Part shown: positions 24,731-32,594 of the stretch, piece by piece
Layout: each line of letters begins with the position of its first letter
How positions within the stretch are numbered: the first letter of the stretch is position 1
NCBI GenBank assembly: GCA_009780515.1
Contig: WQZX01000035.1
Location: 1-35,418 of the forward strand
Source of the DNA: Nocardioidaceae bacterium
Lineage (GTDB): Bacteria > Actinomycetota > Actinomycetes > Propionibacteriales > Nocardioidaceae
Direction: 5' to 3'
Length of the DNA: 35,418 nucleotides
The notes under the pieces: model-generated
Databases searched by the model: none
Told to the model about the DNA's origin: nothing
What the model saw: only the letters and a program-made list of their open reading frames with translations
Translations under genes and position numbers: made by a program

Positions 24731-26614
24731 TCAGCCGGTGAGGTGGTGGACGTAGCACCACCGCCACTCCTCGCCCGGCTCGACCGAGCGCATCACCGGG
24801 TGCCCGGTCTCGCGGAAGTGGGCGGTGGCGTGGCGACGGGCGCTGGAGTCGCAGCAGCCGACCTTGCCGCATGTCAGGCACATGCGCAGCGCGACCCAGT
24901 GGGAGCCGGCCTCGAGGCAGTCCTGGCAGACCAGCTCCCCGGCCGGACCGGAGCCGCCGGGCGGGTCGAGCAGCGGCGCGGCGGCCAGGTGGTCGCAGTT
25001 GTCGCGGGCCGACGAGGCGCCGACCGCGCGGATCTCCTCGCGCCGCTCGTCGGCCGCGTCGAGCATCGACTCCTCGACGTCGAGCATCCCGAGCACCTCG
25101 CTCACCACCTCGGACGGGACCATCCCGGTCGAGCGGACCTCCAGCACACGGGCGCGCTCGGCCTCGATCATCGCCGACCGCCACCGCGTGTAGCGGTCGC
25201 TGGGGCTCTCGACGCCGGCCCGGGTGCCGAGACGCTCCCACGCGGCGAAGTTGCGCTGCTCGATGCGCTGGGTGATGACGTCGCGCACGCCGTGCGCATC
25301 CTCGTCGTCGCCGGCGAGCTCCTCGAGTCGGCAGAAGCCGGCCTTCGCGGCCTGCTGGAGCAGCGTCGCGCGGGCCAGGGCGTCGTCCATCGGGTCGGGG
25401 CCGGGCACACCCAACCTCCGGGCGAGCAACGGCAGGGTCAGGCCCTGACCGAGCAGCGTGCCGGCCACGACCGTGAACGCCGCCAGCAGCAGCACCTCCC
25501 GGTGCGCCGCGTCCACGGGCACGATGAACGCGGCCGCGAGCGTCACCACACCGCGCATGCCCGCCCAGCCGATCAGCAGCGAGGTGCGCCAGTCGGCGGG
25601 CCGGCCGGTCACGGGGTCCGGCCCCGGACGGATCAGCGCGAAGCGCGCGAGCTGCACCCAGACCAGCCGCACGACGACCACGGTGGCCAGCACCGCGGCA
25701 CACACCGTGAGCAGCCGGCCGCCGGAGGTGTTGCTCGCGCGCACCTCGTCGACCAGCCACTTGGCCTGCAGGCCGATCAGCAGGAAGACGGCGTTCTCCA
25801 GGACGAACGCGATCGTGCGCCAGTTGATCCGCTCCGCGACCCGCGACTGCGCGCTCTGCAGGACCGGCGCCTTGTGGCCGAGCGTCAGGCCCGCGACCAC
25901 GACCGCCACGACGCCCGACGCATGGATCCGCTCGGCCGCGATGTACGCCGCGAACGGCACCACGAAGGAGATCGCGGTGTCGACGAGGGGGTCCTCGAGC
26001 CGGCGTCGTACGAACGCGACGACGAGGAACGCGACGATGCCGACCACCGCGCCACCGACCGCCGCGAGCACGAAGTCGCCGCCGACGCGCCAGGCACTGA
26101 CTGACGTGGCGAGGGCCGCGATGGCGGTGCGGAGGGCGACCAGCGCCGCCGCGTCGTTGAAGAGCGACTCGCCCTCGAGGATCGTCACGACCCGCCGTGG
26201 CAGGCCGATCCGGCGCCCGATCGCGGTCGCGGCGACGGCGTCGGGAGGTGCGACCACGGCACCGATCGCGAACGCCATCGCCCAGCGCACGTCCGGCAGG
26301 ACGAGGCGGACCACGCAGGCGACGACCGCCGTCGAGACGACGACCAGCCCGACGGACAGCAGCAGGATCGAGCGACGGTTGGCGTTGAAGTCGACCAGCG
26401 AGGTCGTCAGCGCGGCGCTGTAGAGCAGCGGCGGCAGCAGCCCGAGCAGGACCACGTCCGGCTCGAGGTGGACCTCCGGGACGTGGGGGACGTAGGAGAC
26501 CGCGATCCCGACGACGATGAGCACCAGCGGGGCCGGGGCGTCGTACCGCTGCGTGAGCGCGGTGACCACGAGCACCGTCGTGGCCAGCACGACGAGGAGC
26601 AGCGCGATCTCCAT
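24731..26614 (-). CDS. Na+/H+ antiporter (CPA1/NhaP type) fused to a UBP-type zinc finger
   Basis: A 627-residue protein. Residues 1-410 form a 12-helix monovalent cation/proton antiporter: APPDAV (122-127), EGESLFNDA (147-155) with the ion-binding Asn153-Asp154 pair, and GWAGMRGVVTLA further on. About 120 mostly helical residues follow. The last 90 residues form a ubiquitin-hydrolase-type (UBP) zinc finger: DNCDH, VCQDCLEAGSHWVALRMCL, TCGKVGCCDSS, HATAHFRETGHPVMRS and EWRWCY. In eukaryotes this fold binds the free end of ubiquitin; in bacteria its ligand is unknown. The ATG is 4 nt after the menD stop, so it is probably co-transcribed with menE-C-D. Confidence 0.9.
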   Translation of the reverse strand: MEIALLLVVLATTVLVVTALTQRYDAPAPLVLIVVGIAVSYVPHVPEVHLEPDVVLLGLLPPLLYSAALTTSLVDFNANRRSILLLSVGLVVVSTAVVACVVRLVLPDVRWAMAFAIGAVVAPPDAVAATAIGRRIGLPRRVVTILEGESLFNDAAALVALRTAIAALATSVSAWRVGGDFVLAAVGGAVVGIVAFLVVAFVRRRLEDPLVDTAISFVVPFAAYIAAERIHASGVVAVVVAGLTLGHKAPVLQSAQSRVAERINWRTIAFVLENAVFLLIGLQAKWLVDEVRASNTSGGRLLTVCAAVLATVVVVRLVWVQLARFALIRPGPDPVTGRPADWRTSLLIGWAGMRGVVTLAAAFIVPVDAAHREVLLLAAFTVVAGTLLGQGLTLPLLARRLGVPGPDPMDDALARATLLQQAAKAGFCRLEELAGDDEDAHGVRDVITQRIEQRNFAAWERLGTRAGVESPSDRYTRWRSAMIEAERARVLEVRSTGMVPSEVVSEVLGMLDVEESMLDAADERREEIRAVGASSARDNCDHLAAAPLLDPPGGSGPAGELVCQDCLEAGSHWVALRMCLTCGKVGCCDSSARRHATAHFRETGHPVMRSVEPGEEWRWCYVHHLTG

Positions 26615-26618
26615 GGCG

Positions 26619-28256
26619 TCATTGTGCCTGCGCGAGGCCGCGCAGCGCCTCGTCCAGCGCGCGCCGGTCGTGCCGGCCGACGACGACCTCGACGACCTCG
26701 ATCCCCCCGTTGGGAGCGGCCAGCGCGTGGTCGAGCTCGGGCCGGCTGGTGACGCGGAGGTGCGGGACGCGGTGGGCGGCGCACAGGCTCGCCAGGTCGG
26801 TGCCGTGGGGCGTGCCGAAGAGCCGCTCGAAGGCGGTGGCGAGCGGCTCGGCGCCCTGCTCGAGGGTCGCGAAGATCGAGCCGCCGTCGTCGTTGGGCAC
26901 CACGATCGTCAGGTCCGGCCGTGGCTCGTCGGGACCGATCAGCAGGCCGTTCGCGTCGTGCAGGAAGGTCAGGTCGCCCATCAGCGCGAGCGCGCGCGTG
27001 GAGTGCGGACGGCCGAGCGCGGCGCCGATCGCGCTGCTGACCGTGCCGTCGATCCCGGCGAGACCACGGTTGGCGACCACCATCCGGCGCTCGCCGACCG
27101 GCGTCGGCCGGTGCATGAGATCGAGGTCGCGGATCGGGTTGGAGGCGCCGACGACCAGCAGGCCGCCCGGCGGCAGCGCGCGGGCGACCGCCCCCGCGAC
27201 GTCGTACGGCGTGAGGGCGGGCTGCTCGGCGAGGTACCGGTCGATGCGGCGGCCGAGCTCACGGTCCGCCTCGCGCCACTCGTCGAGCCAGGCCGGGTCG
27301 TCAGGCCCGTCGGCGGACCACGTCGGCGCGGTCGCGACCGTCGCGCCGGCCGGGCTCATCGGCCAGACGCCGGCTGCCGGGACGACGTAGGTCTCGACGT
27401 CGCCGCGCTCGATCACCCGGCCGACCGGACGGGACAGGTTGGGCCGGCCGAGCACGACGACCCGCTGGACACGCTCGGCGAGCGGTGTCGTGAGCAGCAG
27501 ACGCCCGGTCCGCAGCGCGTTGGCGCCGGTCCGCGAGCCGCTCGACGGCTCCGCCACCAGCGGCCACCCCGCCGCCTCCGCCAGCCGCCGCGCTGCCGGG
27601 CCGGCGTCGTCGCCGGCGATCACGATGGTTCGGGGGCCGGGGGCGAGCCTGGTGACAGTTTCACCGGCCGGCCGGTGAAACTGTGACCTGGACGAAGAAG
27701 GTTCGTCGTCCAAGCCACAGTTCTCGCGTCCCAGCTGCCCCACCGTGAGCCGGGCGGGCAGTTCGGCCGGCACCAGGGGCGCGTCGAGCTGCACGTTGAG
27801 GTGGAGCGGGGTCGGGCCGACCAGGTCCGGCGGGATGTCGTCGATCGAGGCGACGTCGTGGGTGTCGACCAGGCGGCCGAAGATGCCGACCTGGTCGGTG
27901 GTCTGGTTGGCGCCGGTGCCGCGAAGACGGGCCGGGCGGTCGGCGGTGAGCAGCACGAGAGGTACGCCGGAGTGGGCGGCCTCGAGCGCGGCGGGATGCA
28001 GGTTGGCCACGGCCGTGCCGGAGGTGCAGACGACCGCGGCGCGGGCGCCCATCCGGGTCAGGCCGAGCGCGAGGAAGCCGGCCGTGCGCTCGTCGATGCG
28101 GGTGTGGAGGCGGAGCCGGCCGAGGCGGTCGGCCCGCCAGGCGGCGTACGCCAGCGGGGCGTTGCGCGAGCCCGGCGCCAGGACGACGTCGGTGACGCCG
28201 GCGGCGAGCAGCCGCTCGAGGACGGACTCGGCAAGGTCGACGGCCGCGCTGCTCAT
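26619..28256 (-). CDS. menD: SEPHCHC synthase (menaquinone pathway), with a repeat-encoded insert
   Basis: A 545-residue thiamine-diphosphate enzyme that joins isochorismate and 2-oxoglutarate. Motifs are VLAPGSRNAPLAYAAW (25-40), IDERTAGFLALG (54-65, with the catalytic-type Glu), CTSGTAVANLHPA, TADRPARLRGTGANQTTDQ, and the cofactor region LMGDLTFLHDANGLL. ATG 28256 overlaps the menC stop (ATGA); the open frame beyond it is shadow. Residues 190-201 (RSQFHRPAGETV) are encoded by a 38-nt palindrome placed in the linker between the N-terminal and middle domains, an interdomain spot that tolerates insertion. Confidence 0.93.
   Translation of the reverse strand: MSSAAVDLAESVLERLLAAGVTDVVLAPGSRNAPLAYAAWRADRLGRLRLHTRIDERTAGFLALGLTRMGARAAVVCTSGTAVANLHPAALEAAHSGVPLVLLTADRPARLRGTGANQTTDQVGIFGRLVDTHDVASIDDIPPDLVGPTPLHLNVQLDAPLVPAELPARLTVGQLGRENCGLDDEPSSSRSQFHRPAGETVTRLAPGPRTIVIAGDDAGPAARRLAEAAGWPLVAEPSSGSRTGANALRTGRLLLTTPLAERVQRVVVLGRPNLSRPVGRVIERGDVETYVVPAAGVWPMSPAGATVATAPTWSADGPDDPAWLDEWREADRELGRRIDRYLAEQPALTPYDVAGAVARALPPGGLLVVGASNPIRDLDLMHRPTPVGERRMVVANRGLAGIDGTVSSAIGAALGRPHSTRALALMGDLTFLHDANGLLIGPDEPRPDLTIVVPNDDGGSIFATLEQGAEPLATAFERLFGTPHGTDLASLCAAHRVPHLRVTSRPELDHALAAPNGGIEVVEVVVGRHDRRALDEALRGLAQAQ
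27651..27688. repeat. 38-nt palindrome inside the menD coding region
   Basis: The core 27655-27684 is a perfect 30-nt palindrome with half-site ACAGTTTCACCGGCC. It extends to GGT (27651-27653) and ACC (27686-27688) with one G-G mismatch at 27654/27685. A second small hairpin, GACGAA/TTCGTC, follows at 27691-27707. The palindrome is translated in frame. Confidence 0.9.
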
Positions 28257-29203
28257 GGACGCCGATCCTCGCGCAGCGCGCGCACCTCCGCGAGCCTGGC
28301 CTCCCAGTGGGCGACCCGGTCGGGCGTCGCGGCGAGGCGTTCGAGGGCCTCGGGCTCGACGCTCGGGCGGCCGACGGGGAGCTCGCCGGCCTCCGGCGTC
28401 ATGAACCCGTACGCCGCGTCGTCGGTCAGCAGCTGGACCGTCGCCAGCCCGCAGGCGTGCGGCAGCTCGGGCAGCGCGGCGGCGAGCGCGACGCCGGCCG
28501 CGATGCCGACCGAGGTCTCGAGCGCGGACGACACGACGACCGGCAGCCCGATCCGCTCCGCGATCTCCAGACAGGCCCGTACGCCGCCCAGCGGCTGGAC
28601 CTTCAGCACCGCGATGTCGGCCGCCTCGAGGTCGCGCACCCGGTAGGGGTCGGCGGCACGGCGGATCGACTCGTCCGCAGCGATCCGCACGTCCACGCGG
28701 CGGCGTACCAGCGCGAGGTCCTCGACGGTGGCGACCGGCTGCTCGGCGTACTCCAGGCCGCCGGCGGCACGGTCGAGCACGGCTAGCGCGGCCACCGCCT
28801 CCTCGACCGACCAGCCGCCGTTGGCGTCGATGCGGACGTGCCCTTCCGGGCCAAGGGCCGAGCGCACGGCCGCGACCCTGGCCTCGTCGTCGGCCAGGGT
28901 CTGGCCCGGCTCGGCGACCTTCACCTTGGCGGTGCCGCAGCCGCCTGCCATCACCATCGCCTGAGCACGCTCGGGACCGACCGCAGGGATGGTCACGTTC
29001 ACCGGCACGCTCGAGCGGATCGCCTCGGGCCAGTCGCCCGCGGCCGCCTCCTCGGCACACCGCAGCCAGGGCTCGGCGACGTCCGCGGGATACTCCAGGA
29101 ACGGGCTCCACTCGCCCCAGCCGGCCGCGCCCTCGAGCAGCACGACCTCACGGACCGTGATGCCGCGGAAGCGGGTGCGCATCGGGATCGAGAGGACCCT
29201 CAT
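28253..29203 (-). CDS. menC: o-Succinylbenzoate synthase
   Basis: A 316-residue enolase-superfamily enzyme that dehydrates SHCHC to o-succinylbenzoate. Catalytic residues are visible: Lys93 and Lys95 in the KxK motif (TAKVKVAE), metal ligands Asp126 (RIDANGG), Glu154 (YAEQP) and Asp177 (AADES), and Lys201 (AVLKVQPLGG). The N-terminal capping domain is short ([19 protein letters not shown]), typical of actinobacterial OSBS. The ATG overlaps the menE stop (ATGA) and its TGA overlaps the menD ATG, so the three enzymes are translationally coupled. Confidence 0.93.
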   Translation of the reverse strand: MRVLSIPMRTRFRGITVREVVLLEGAAGWGEWSPFLEYPADVAEPWLRCAEEAAAGDWPEAIRSSVPVNVTIPAVGPERAQAMVMAGGCGTAKVKVAEPGQTLADDEARVAAVRSALGPEGHVRIDANGGWSVEEAVAALAVLDRAAGGLEYAEQPVATVEDLALVRRRVDVRIAADESIRRAADPYRVRDLEAADIAVLKVQPLGGVRACLEIAERIGLPVVVSSALETSVGIAAGVALAAALPELPHACGLATVQLLTDDAAYGFMTPEAGELPVGRPSVEPEALERLAATPDRVAHWEARLAEVRALREDRRP

Positions 29204-30249
29204 GCGAGGCTCCGGAGCCGCAGCCGGTCGGTCTTGCCGTTGGGCAGCATCGGCAGCTCGGGCACCAGCACCAGCTGGCGCGGCGCCCACGCGCGCGGCA
29301 GCGCGCCGGACACCCAGTCGCGGACGTCGCCGATCGTTGGGCGAGGAGGCGCTCCAGCGCCGTCTCGAGACCACGTCACGAACGCCACGACCCTGCTCCC
29401 CCACTCCTCGTCGGGCACACCGAGCACCTCCGCGGCGACGACACCCGGGTGCTCGCGCAGCCGTGCGGCCACAGCGGGCCCCGGCACGTTGACCCCGCCG
29501 CTGACGATCACGTCGTCGATCCGGCCGACGACGTGCAGCCGTCCGTCCTCGTCGATGCGGCCGGCGTCGGAGGTGAGGAACCACCCGTCCACCAGGGTCT
29601 CGTCGGTCAGCTCCGGCGCCCCCTCGTAGCCGTCGAAGAGGGTGGGGCCACCGATCCGGATCCGGCCACCGGTCCCTCCTGAGCCTGTCGAAGGGTCGCC
29701 GATGGCCAGCGCGACGCCGTCGAGCGGCAGGCCGTCGTAAACGCAGCCGCCGCACGTCTCCGCCGAGCCGTACGTCGCCACCACCCGTACGCCGGCCGCG
29801 GCCGCCGCCTCGCGCAGCGACGGGTCGACGTGGCCGCCGCCGATGAGCACGGTGTGGCAGCGGCGCAGGGCCTCGACGTCGGCCGGCGTGCGCAGCATCC
29901 GGACGAGCTGGGTGGGCACGAGCGAGACGAACCAGCCCTCCCCCTCCGGCCAGCCGTGCCGCTCGAGCAGCGTCGGGGTGTGCCCGGCGACCAGCGAGCG
30001 CACGACGACGTTCACCCCCGCGACGTACGACGGCGGCAGGGCCAGCGCCCAGGGACCGCTCGCTCCGACGCGGGCCGCCGACGCCGCGGCGGAGGCGAGC
30101 ACCGCGTCGCGAGCGAGCACCACGCGCTTCGGCGTACCGCTGGATCCGGAGGTCTCGATCAGCAGCCGCTCGTCGCCGGGACCGGCGAGCCAGTCGCGCA
30201 GCGCGGCCACCACCTCGTCGAAGTCACCGACCGGGCGCACGTAGCTCAC
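29200..30249 (-). CDS. menE: o-Succinylbenzoate-CoA ligase
   Basis: A 349-residue AMP-forming acyl-CoA ligase that activates o-succinylbenzoate for ring closure. The P-loop-like TSGSSGTPK is at 33-41, the adenine motif YGSAETCGG at 160-168, and the acyl-activation lysine is Lys339 in LPNGKTDR. It is shorter than E. coli MenE because the N-terminal subdomain is trimmed, as in other actinobacteria. Residues 187-190 (STGS) are encoded by GAGCCTGTCGA, the core of the repeat also inserted in nuoG. Start is GTG 30249 without a Shine-Dalgarno site but with TAGCGT 6 nt upstream, fitting a leaderless transcript. It is divergent from menA. Confidence 0.92.
   Translation of the reverse strand: MSYVRPVGDFDEVVAALRDWLAGPGDERLLIETSGSSGTPKRVVLARDAVLASAAASAARVGASGPWALALPPSYVAGVNVVVRSLVAGHTPTLLERHGWPEGEGWFVSLVPTQLVRMLRTPADVEALRRCHTVLIGGGHVDPSLREAAAAAGVRVVATYGSAETCGGCVYDGLPLDGVALAIGDPSTGSGGTGGRIRIGGPTLFDGYEGAPELTDETLVDGWFLTSDAGRIDEDGRLHVVGRIDDVIVSGGVNVPGPAVAARLREHPGVVAAEVLGVPDEEWGSRVVAFVTWSRDGAGAPPRPTIGDVRDWVSGALPRAWAPRQLVLVPELPMLPNGKTDRLRLRSLA
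29681..29691. repeat. Repeat core shared with the nuoG insert
   Basis: GAGCCTGTCGA, embedded in CTCCTGAGCCTGTCGAAGG, matches the core of the nuoG palindrome (15144-15154). In menE it encodes STGS within a Gly/Ser-rich loop. Only one arm is present, so it looks like a half element or a decayed copy. Confidence 0.5.
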
Positions 30250-30255
30250 GGGAAG

Positions 30256-30261
30256 ACGCTA
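30256..30261 (-). promoter_or_regulatory. -10 element for leaderless menE transcript
   Basis: TAGCGT on the minus strand followed by CTTCCC and the GTG at 30249. It is the likely promoter of the menE-menC-menD-antiporter run. No good -35 box is visible at the usual distance. Confidence 0.45.
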
Positions 30262-30312
30262 CTTCCGGCCGGGTGCGCCGCGTGCGCGGGTCGCCTGCTT
30301 GAATCCGGGGTC

Positions 30313-31200
30313 ATGGCCACCCCTTCGCAATGGATCGCCGGCGCGCGGCTCCGCACCCTGCCCGCAGCGATCTCCCCCGTGGTGGCCGGGACCGGCGTCG
30401 CCGCCTATCCGGACGCCGCCGGCGTCGTGTGGTGGAAGGCCGCCCTCGCGATGGTGGTCAGCCTCGCGCTGCAGGTGGCCGTCAACTACGCCAACGACTA
30501 CTCCGACGGCATCCGCGGCACCGACGACGACCGCGTCGGTCCGCTGCGGCTGGTCGGCTCGGGCGCGGCGACGCCCGCGGCCGTCAAGCGAGCGGCGTTC
30601 CTGTCCTTCGCCGTCGCCGGCGTCGCCGGCCTGGTCCTCGCCGCGACGACCGCCTGGTGGCTGCTGCTGGTCGGCGCGGTCTGCGTCGTCGCGGCCTGGT
30701 ACTACACCGGCGGCAAGAAGCCCTACGGCTACCTCGGTCTCGGCGAGGTCATGGTGTTCATCTTCTTCGGGCTGGTCGCGGTGGTCGGCACGACGTACGT
30801 CCAGACCGAGACGTGGGGCACCACCGGGTGGGCCTCGCTCGTCGCCGGCTGCGGCATCGGCGCGCTCGCCTGCGCGATCCTCGTCGCGAACAACCTGCGT
30901 GACATCCCCACCGACGAGGTCGCAGGCAAGATGACGCTGGCGGTCCGGCTGGGCGATCGCACCACCCGGAGCTTCTACGGCGTACTGGTGGTGGTCGCGC
31001 TCGTCGCCCTGATCGGCGTCGGCGCCCTGACGACCTGGTGGGCCCTGCTCGGTCTGGTGTTCCTGGTGCCCGCCGGACGCGGCGTGCTGACCGTCCGCTC
31101 GGGTGCCACCGGCCCGCGGCTCATCCCGGTGCTGCAGAAGACCGGGCTGGCAGAGCTGGCCTGGGCCGTGCTCGCCACGGTCGGGCTGTTCGCCGCCTGA
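30313..31200 (+). CDS. menA: 1,4-dihydroxy-2-naphthoate polyprenyltransferase
   Basis: A 295-residue UbiA-family membrane prenyltransferase that attaches the isoprenoid tail to dihydroxynaphthoate. The first Asp-rich motif [17 protein letters not shown] begins at residue 58 and the second, [10 protein letters not shown], ends at 202; both bind the Mg-diphosphate. Eight to nine membrane helices follow the family pattern. ATG 30313 has only a short GGGG stretch close by. It is divergent from menE across a 63-nt spacer, so the two promoters lie back to back. It stops 7 nt before the convergent DUF4229 gene. Confidence 0.94.
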   Translation: MATPSQWIAGARLRTLPAAISPVVAGTGVAAYPDAAGVVWWKAALAMVVSLALQVAVNYANDYSDGIRGTDDDRVGPLRLVGSGAATPAAVKRAAFLSFAVAGVAGLVLAATTAWWLLLVGAVCVVAAWYYTGGKKPYGYLGLGEVMVFIFFGLVAVVGTTYVQTETWGTTGWASLVAGCGIGALACAILVANNLRDIPTDEVAGKMTLAVRLGDRTTRSFYGVLVVVALVALIGVGALTTWWALLGLVFLVPAGRGVLTVRSGATGPRLIPVLQKTGLAELAWAVLATVGLFAA

Positions 31201-31207
31201 GCCGACG

Positions 31208-31468
31208 TCAGTCGACGTCCTCCTTGGACCGCATGGCCTCGTAGCGCTCGGTCATCCGGCTCGCCCGGACCTCGACCCGCTGGGCCAGCGCGGTGCGCTG
31301 CCGGTTGAGGATCACGAACGACGCCGGGGCGCTGATCAAGAACGCGACCACGACCGCCCACACCATCGGTACGTCGCCCGTGATGGCGAACCAGACGGCG
31401 AAGACGATGGCCAGCGTCGCCGCGAACAGCGCGATGCGCAGGCCGGTGTAGATCCAGAACTCCTTCAC
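31208..31468 (-). CDS. DUF4229-like small membrane protein
   Basis: An 86-residue protein with two helices (about 5-28 and 36-57) and a charged, helical C-terminus (NRQRTALAQRVEVRASRMTE). Small proteins of this kind, annotated DUF4229, are often found beside menA in actinobacteria, and this length and topology agree; the function is unknown. Start is GTG 31468 (MKEFWIYTGLRIALF): there is no ribosome site, but TACCCT lies 6 nt upstream, as in the leaderless genes of this window. The frame is open further upstream to 31615, but that part crosses the 39-nt palindrome. The last codon lies 7 nt from the convergent menA stop. Confidence 0.72.
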   Translation of the reverse strand: MKEFWIYTGLRIALFAATLAIVFAVWFAITGDVPMVWAVVVAFLISAPASFVILNRQRTALAQRVEVRASRMTERYEAMRSKEDVD

Positions 31469-31474
31469 CCCCCA

Positions 31475-31480
31475 AGGGTA
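31475..31480 (-). promoter_or_regulatory. -10 element for leaderless transcript of the DUF4229 gene
   Basis: TACCCT on the minus strand followed by TGGGGG and the GTG at 31468. It lies 28 nt from the 39-nt palindrome at 31508-31546. Confidence 0.42.
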
Positions 31481-31507
31481 GGTCGGGGAACGGCTTGGCG
31501 CCCTATC

Positions 31508-31546
31508 GGGGAGCCTGACTGTCATCCGGTGGCAGTCAGGCTCCCC
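31508..31546. repeat. 39-nt palindromic repeat, copy B
   Basis: Arms GGGGAGCCTGACTGTCATC (31508-31526) and GGTGGCAGTCAGGCTCCCC (31528-31546) around one C. Preceded by ATC, like copy C and like copy A read on the other strand. It lies upstream of the AbiEi/DUF559-like gene, between two divergent starts. Confidence 0.88.
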
Positions 31547-31553
31547 GCAGTGG

Positions 31554-31562
31554 TTATCCACA
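31554..31562 (+). promoter_or_regulatory. TTATCCACA motif (DnaA-box-like)
   Basis: An exact match to the classical 9-nt DnaA box, directly abutting the 21-nt palindrome at 31563. A single box this far from replication genes is unlikely to be an origin. It may instead be a fixed part of the promoter of this gene family. Confidence 0.4.
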
Positions 31563-31583
31563 GGCAACGGCGACGCCGTTGCC
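31563..31583. promoter_or_regulatory. 21-nt perfect palindrome over the -35 box, candidate operator
   Basis: GGCAACGGCG, a central A, and CGCCGTTGCC. It overlaps the -35 hexamer TTGCCC (31579-31584) of the downstream gene. The encoded protein has an AbiEi-type DNA-binding N-terminus, so self-repression is a reasonable inference. Confidence 0.5.
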
Positions 31584-31607
31584 CACGACACCTCGGACGC
31601 GCAGGGT
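31579..31607 (+). promoter_or_regulatory. Promoter of the AbiEi/DUF559-like gene
   Basis: -35 TTGCCC (31579-31584), a 17-nt spacer and -10 CAGGGT (31602-31607), then 6 nt to the ATG at 31614. The spacing is ideal, and the transcript would be leaderless. Confidence 0.5.
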
Positions 31608-31613
31608 CGACCC

Positions 31614-32594
31614 ATGGACTTCTCGGGATCGGTGCCTGAGCTGCTCGACCTCCAGTCGGACGTCGTCGCCCGGCATCAGCTGGTCGAAGCGGGTCTCGCC
31701 GAGACCGACATACGCAGGCTCCTTCGCCGGCACGACCTGGTCCGCGCCCTCCCCGGCGTGTACGTCGCCCACACCGGGCCGCTGACCTGGCAGCAGCGAG
31801 CGTGGGCAGCGGTCCTCTGGGCCGGTCCCGCAGCGCTCTGCGGGGTGTCGGCGCGTCGGGCCGCCGACGGTCCTGGTCGGGTGGACGTGGACCGGCAGCC
31901 GATTCACGTGGCGATCGCCCACGCTCGCCGTCTGGCCCCGCGGCCCGGCATCGTCGTCCACCGCGCACGCGGGCTCCAGGAGCAGGTGCTGTGGAACGCG
32001 GCACCACCGCGCCAACGGGTCGAGGAGGCCGTGCTGGACCTCGCACTGGCCGCCGACGACCGCCTGGACTCGGTGAGCCACATCGCCGACCTCCTCGGTG
32101 CGCGGCTGTCGCGGGCCGACCGGCTGGCGGAAGCGCTCGAGAGGCGGCCACGCGTGCCCGACCGCAGGTTCCTCGAGGCGGTGATCGCCGACGCGGAGGC
32201 CGGAACGTGCTCGGTTCTCGAGCACGGCTACCTCACCCTCGTGGAGCAGGCGCACCGGCTGCCTGCGGCGGCCCGTCAGGTCCGCGACAGTCGCAAGGGG
32301 CCGCTCTACCGCGATGTCTGCTACGAGGAGATGGCGACCATCGTCGAGCTCGACGGCCGCCTCCACCACTCCCGCACCCGCGATCGGGACCGCGACATGG
32401 AACGTGACCTCGACGCGGCCGTCGACGGCTCGGTCACCGCGCGGCTCGGTTGGGGGCAGGTCTACGGACGGCCCTGCTCGACCGCGCAGAAGGTGGGCGC
32501 GCTGCTGATCGCCCGCGGCTGGACCGCGCAGCCCGCCCCCTGCCGCTTCTGCGTCCAGAGCCCCTCATCGGGGAGTCTGGCTGTCACCTGGTGA
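31614..32594 (+). CDS. AbiEi-type HTH protein with DUF559/Vsr-like nuclease domain
   Basis: A 326-residue protein. Residues 10-52 match the N-terminal winged-helix domain of AbiEi-family antitoxins (VVARHQLVEAGLAETDIRRL, then LVRALPGVYVAHTG). The middle follows the usual layout of this large actinobacterial family (LDLALAADDRLDSVSHIADL). From about residue 200 there is a Vsr/DUF559-like nuclease core: Glu203, DVCYEEMATIVELDGRLHH (234-252) with Glu245 and Asp247, then RDRDMERDL and a Gly/Trp turn. There is no toxin gene beside it. The last residues and stop codon (SSGSLAVTW) come from the 39-nt palindrome, which also lies 68 nt upstream of the gene. Domain names are from recognition; the activity is untested. 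Confidence 0.8.
   Translation: MDFSGSVPELLDLQSDVVARHQLVEAGLAETDIRRLLRRHDLVRALPGVYVAHTGPLTWQQRAWAAVLWAGPAALCGVSARRAADGPGRVDVDRQPIHVAIAHARRLAPRPGIVVHRARGLQEQVLWNAAPPRQRVEEAVLDLALAADDRLDSVSHIADLLGARLSRADRLAEALERRPRVPDRRFLEAVIADAEAGTCSVLEHGYLTLVEQAHRLPAAARQVRDSRKGPLYRDVCYEEMATIVELDGRLHHSRTRDRDRDMERDLDAAVDGSVTARLGWGQVYGRPCSTAQKVGALLIARGWTAQPAPCRFCVQSPSSGSLAVTW

Noticed and set aside
31554..31562. Replication origin indicated by TTATCCACA
   Set aside because: A single box, no AT-rich region, and no dnaA, dnaN or partition genes nearby.
31614..32594. Complete AbiE type IV toxin-antitoxin system
   Set aside because: No AbiEii-type nucleotidyltransferase toxin gene lies on either side; the protein instead carries a nuclease-like C-terminus.
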